Positions 7,296 to 8,144 of a stretch of 8,144 nt of DNA are shown in pieces. The translations under genes were made by a program, and so were the position numbers. Numbering within the stretch: the stretch's first letter is position 1; each line of letters opens with the position of its first letter. This DNA is from Pseudomonadota bacterium (GTDB lineage Bacteria > Pseudomonadota > Gammaproteobacteria > Xanthomonadales > Xanthomonadaceae): the NCBI GenBank assembly GCA_023393895.1, contig JAEXBT010000146.1, positions 1-8,144 on the forward strand. The letters run 5' to 3'. The notes under the pieces are model-generated. The model worked only from the letters and a program-made list of their open reading frames with translations. It made no database searches and was not told where the DNA came from.

Positions 7296-7301
7296 ATTAT
7301 C
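7296..7301 (-). promoter_or_regulatory. Candidate -10 element for hutU
   Basis: GATAAT on the minus strand (one mismatch to TATAAT) lies 29 bp before the hutU ATG, just after the hairpin that follows the small secreted-protein gene. It would give a leader of about 23 nt. The -35 position falls within the GC-rich hairpin and does not match TTGACA, so activity may need an activator, or hutU may be read from upstream. Confidence 0.3.
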
Positions 7302-7304
7302 GCA

Positions 7305-7324
7305 AGGCGCGGCCGCTCGCGCCT
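7305..7324 (-). terminator. Intergenic hairpin after the small secreted-protein gene (weak terminator or attenuator)
   Basis: A perfect 7-bp stem, AGGCGCG at 7305-7311 pairing with CGCGCCT at 7318-7324, has a 6-base loop. It begins in the last base of the small gene's stop codon. On the minus strand only TT follows the stem, not a real U tract, so intrinsic termination would be weak. It could reduce read-through into hutU or protect the upstream mRNA. Confidence 0.4.
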
Positions 7325-7680
7325 CAGTACACAGCGGGATCCAGCCGGCGCAATGCGTCGTGCAGGCCGAAGGCGCCGGTGCGCTGCAGGTCTTCGCGCG
7401 TGTAGCTCCGGCCACTGACCGGGGCGCAGCGATCCGCGCGCGCGTCAGGGCCGCGACGCAGGCGCTGCCGCTGGTTACGCGACGCCGTGATGTTCGAGCC
7501 GGTTTCGCGCAGGCAGTGGCGGTCGCGCAGCGACGAGGCAGCATCGGACGTGCGGTCGGCAACCGACGCCTCGCGCGTTGCCGAGTCTACAGGCGCCTGA
7601 GTGGCGGACTGGCCGGCAGCGATGCCAGCCGCGGGCAGGCCCGCCAGCAGCAGGCCGATCACGAGGAAGCAAGATTTCAT
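7324..7680 (-). CDS. Small secreted protein with TonB-plug-like C-terminal segment
   Basis: A 118-residue protein that I do not recognise as a named family. Residues 1-23 are a clear Sec signal peptide (Lys2, hydrophobic core 5-15, A-A-G region for cleavage); there is no lipobox. The mature part is polar and arginine-rich, with a segment DRHCLRETGSNI (53-64), a second cysteine at 85, and a C-terminal GRSYTREDLQRTGAFGLHDALRRLDPAVY. This tail reads like the start of a TonB-dependent-receptor plug domain (a pattern of the type T.EDL.RTG...L.DALR.LDP.V), although no beta-barrel follows. Cys56 and Cys85 could form a disulphide in the periplasm. The start is supported by GGAG seven bases upstream of the ATG and by the signal peptide; overlapping reading frames lack both. 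A hairpin abuts its stop codon, and hutU lies 57 bp downstream on the same strand. Function is unknown; the plug resemblance is my reading of a short motif. Confidence 0.75.
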   Translation of the reverse strand: MKSCFLVIGLLLAGLPAAGIAAGQSATQAPVDSATREASVADRTSDAASSLRDRHCLRETGSNITASRNQRQRLRRGPDARADRCAPVSGRSYTREDLQRTGAFGLHDALRRLDPAVY

Positions 7681-7687
7681 CGCGATT

Positions 7688-7691
7688 CTCC
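7688..7691 (-). promoter_or_regulatory. Ribosome binding site of the small secreted-protein gene
   Basis: GGAG on the minus strand lies seven bases before the ATG at 7680. It is the best Shine-Dalgarno in the window and supports choosing this frame and start over overlapping alternatives. Confidence 0.65.
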
Positions 7692-7706
7692 GGCAAGGTT
7701 TTCCCC

Positions 7707-7712
7707 ACTGTA
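7707..7712 (-). promoter_or_regulatory. Candidate -10 element for the small secreted-protein gene
   Basis: TACAGT on the minus strand lies 26 bp before the ATG at 7680. It would start transcription near 7700 and leave a leader of about 20 nt containing the GGAG ribosome site. No recognisable -35 box is present at the normal distance, so this is tentative. Confidence 0.3.
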
Positions 7713-7792
7713 CGCCCTTGCGCCCTCACGGACCGGAAACCGGCGCGGGTGCTTCAGCCGCGGTTGCGCCGACGATTGTCATCAATGCGGCC

Positions 7793-7798
7793 TAGAAT
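7793..7798 (+). promoter_or_regulatory. Candidate -10 element for a leaderless NPP transcript
   Basis: TAGAAT (one mismatch to TATAAT) ends seven bases before the ATG at 7806, predicting transcription starting at 7805-7806 and thus a leaderless mRNA. There is no Shine-Dalgarno. A TTGTCA at 7776-7781 resembles a -35 box but is only 11 bp away, too close for normal sigma-70 spacing, so the -35 is unresolved. Confidence 0.45.
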
Positions 7799-7805
7799 CG
7801 ACCGG

Positions 7806-8144
7806 ATGAAGCCTGCCTCCTTCATGCGCGTCGCAGCCCTGCTCGGTGCCCTCCTGCTCGCCGGCTGCGCCAGCCGGCCGTCCGCGCCACCGCCTGAACG
7901 CGAACCGCTGCTGCTGGTCTCGATCGACGGACTGCGCCCCACCGACATCAGCCCAGCCGCGATGCCGAACCTGAGCCGGCTCGCCCGCGAGGGTGTGCAC
8001 GCCAGCGGGGGCATGCGCCCCTCGTATCCTTCGCTGACCTTCCCCAACCATTACACGCTGGTCACCGGCCTGCGACCCGACCGCCACGGCATCACCCACA
8101 ACAGCATGTGGGACCGCGAGCTGGGCGAGTTCCGCTTGTCCAAG
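7806..8144 (+). CDS. Lipoprotein nucleotide pyrophosphatase/phosphodiesterase (NPP), 5' part only
   Basis: The first 113 codons of a type I phosphodiesterase/nucleotide pyrophosphatase of the alkaline phosphatase superfamily; the frame is open to the window edge. Residues 1-21 form a lipoprotein signal with lipobox L-A-G-C and Cys21. The mature part begins the catalytic domain: LLLVSIDGLRP with metal ligand Asp41, then PSLTFPNHYTLVTGLRPDRHGITHN with the nucleophile threonine Thr78 and the phosphate-contacting Asn99. The Thr-to-Asn spacing of 21 residues equals that of the characterised Xanthomonas NPP (Thr90 and Asn111, from memory). Such enzymes cleave phosphodiester and pyrophosphate bonds with two zinc ions outside the cytoplasm. 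The ATG at 7806 was preferred over an in-frame ATG at 7824 because a TAGAAT hexamer ends seven bases before it; neither has a Shine-Dalgarno. The remaining metal ligands lie beyond the window. It diverges from the small secreted-protein gene. Confidence 0.95.
   Translation, partial: MKPASFMRVAALLGALLLAGCASRPSAPPPEREPLLLVSIDGLRPTDISPAAMPNLSRLAREGVHASGGMRPSYPSLTFPNHYTLVTGLRPDRHGITHNSMWDRELGEFRLSK

Noticed and set aside
7475..7729. Minus-strand frame overlapping the small secreted gene
   Set aside because: It lacks a ribosome site and signal peptide; the 7324-7680 frame has both plus a structured C-terminus.
7718..7770. TTGCGCC repeated directly at 7718-7724 and 7764-7770 in the divergent spacer
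   Set aside because: Seven bases, 46 bp apart, with no further symmetry; not distinguishable from chance.
6775..7809. Plus-strand open frame of 344 codons ending at the NPP start
   Set aside because: It is antisense to hutU and to the small secreted gene and crosses both intergenic gaps, with no recognisable motif. The overlap with the NPP start is not evidence of coupling.

Overview
The window is GC-rich, gene-dense bacterial chromosome (about two thirds G+C by eye) with almost no spacer DNA. The combination of a DUF3391 plus HD-GYP protein, a lipoprotein phosphodiesterase resembling the characterised Xanthomonas NPP, urocanase, and a small secreted protein with a TonB-plug-like tail points to the Gammaproteobacterial family Xanthomonadaceae (Lysobacter, Luteimonas, Stenotrophomonas or Xanthomonas-like). 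This is inferred from protein character only. I see no rRNA, tRNA, CRISPR array, insertion sequence, integrase or phage gene.

Layout from left to right: a DUF885 lipoprotein peptidase-like gene (38-1834, +) converges on a two-gene minus-strand unit. That unit is a periplasmic class-C beta-lactamase-fold serine hydrolase (3078-4691, -) followed 10 bp later by an HD-GYP protein (1844-3067, -) whose HD dyad is degenerate. A 71-bp divergent spacer separates it from a DUF72/YecE-family gene (4763-5578, +), which converges on hutU, urocanate hydratase (5587-7266, -). Upstream of hutU lies a small secreted protein gene (7324-7680, -). It diverges from a lipoprotein nucleotide pyrophosphatase/phosphodiesterase gene (7806 to beyond the right edge, +). 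Convergent pairs are separated by only 8-9 bp. The largest gene-free stretch is the 125-bp divergent spacer at 7681-7805, so no stretch over 300 bp lacks a gene.

Functionally this looks like ordinary chromosome: three exported hydrolases (DUF885, serine hydrolase, NPP), a cytoplasmic signalling protein, one histidine-catabolism enzyme separated from its usual hut partners, and two genes of unknown role. I found no convincing new multi-gene system. The items most worth a second look are the HD-GYP protein with HD changed to LD and Lys changed to Met, its translational linkage to the secreted hydrolase, a perfect 20-bp palindrome inside its 5' coding end, two starts that look leaderless (-10 hexamer ending 5-7 nt before ATG), and the 118-residue secreted protein resembling a detached TonB plug segment.
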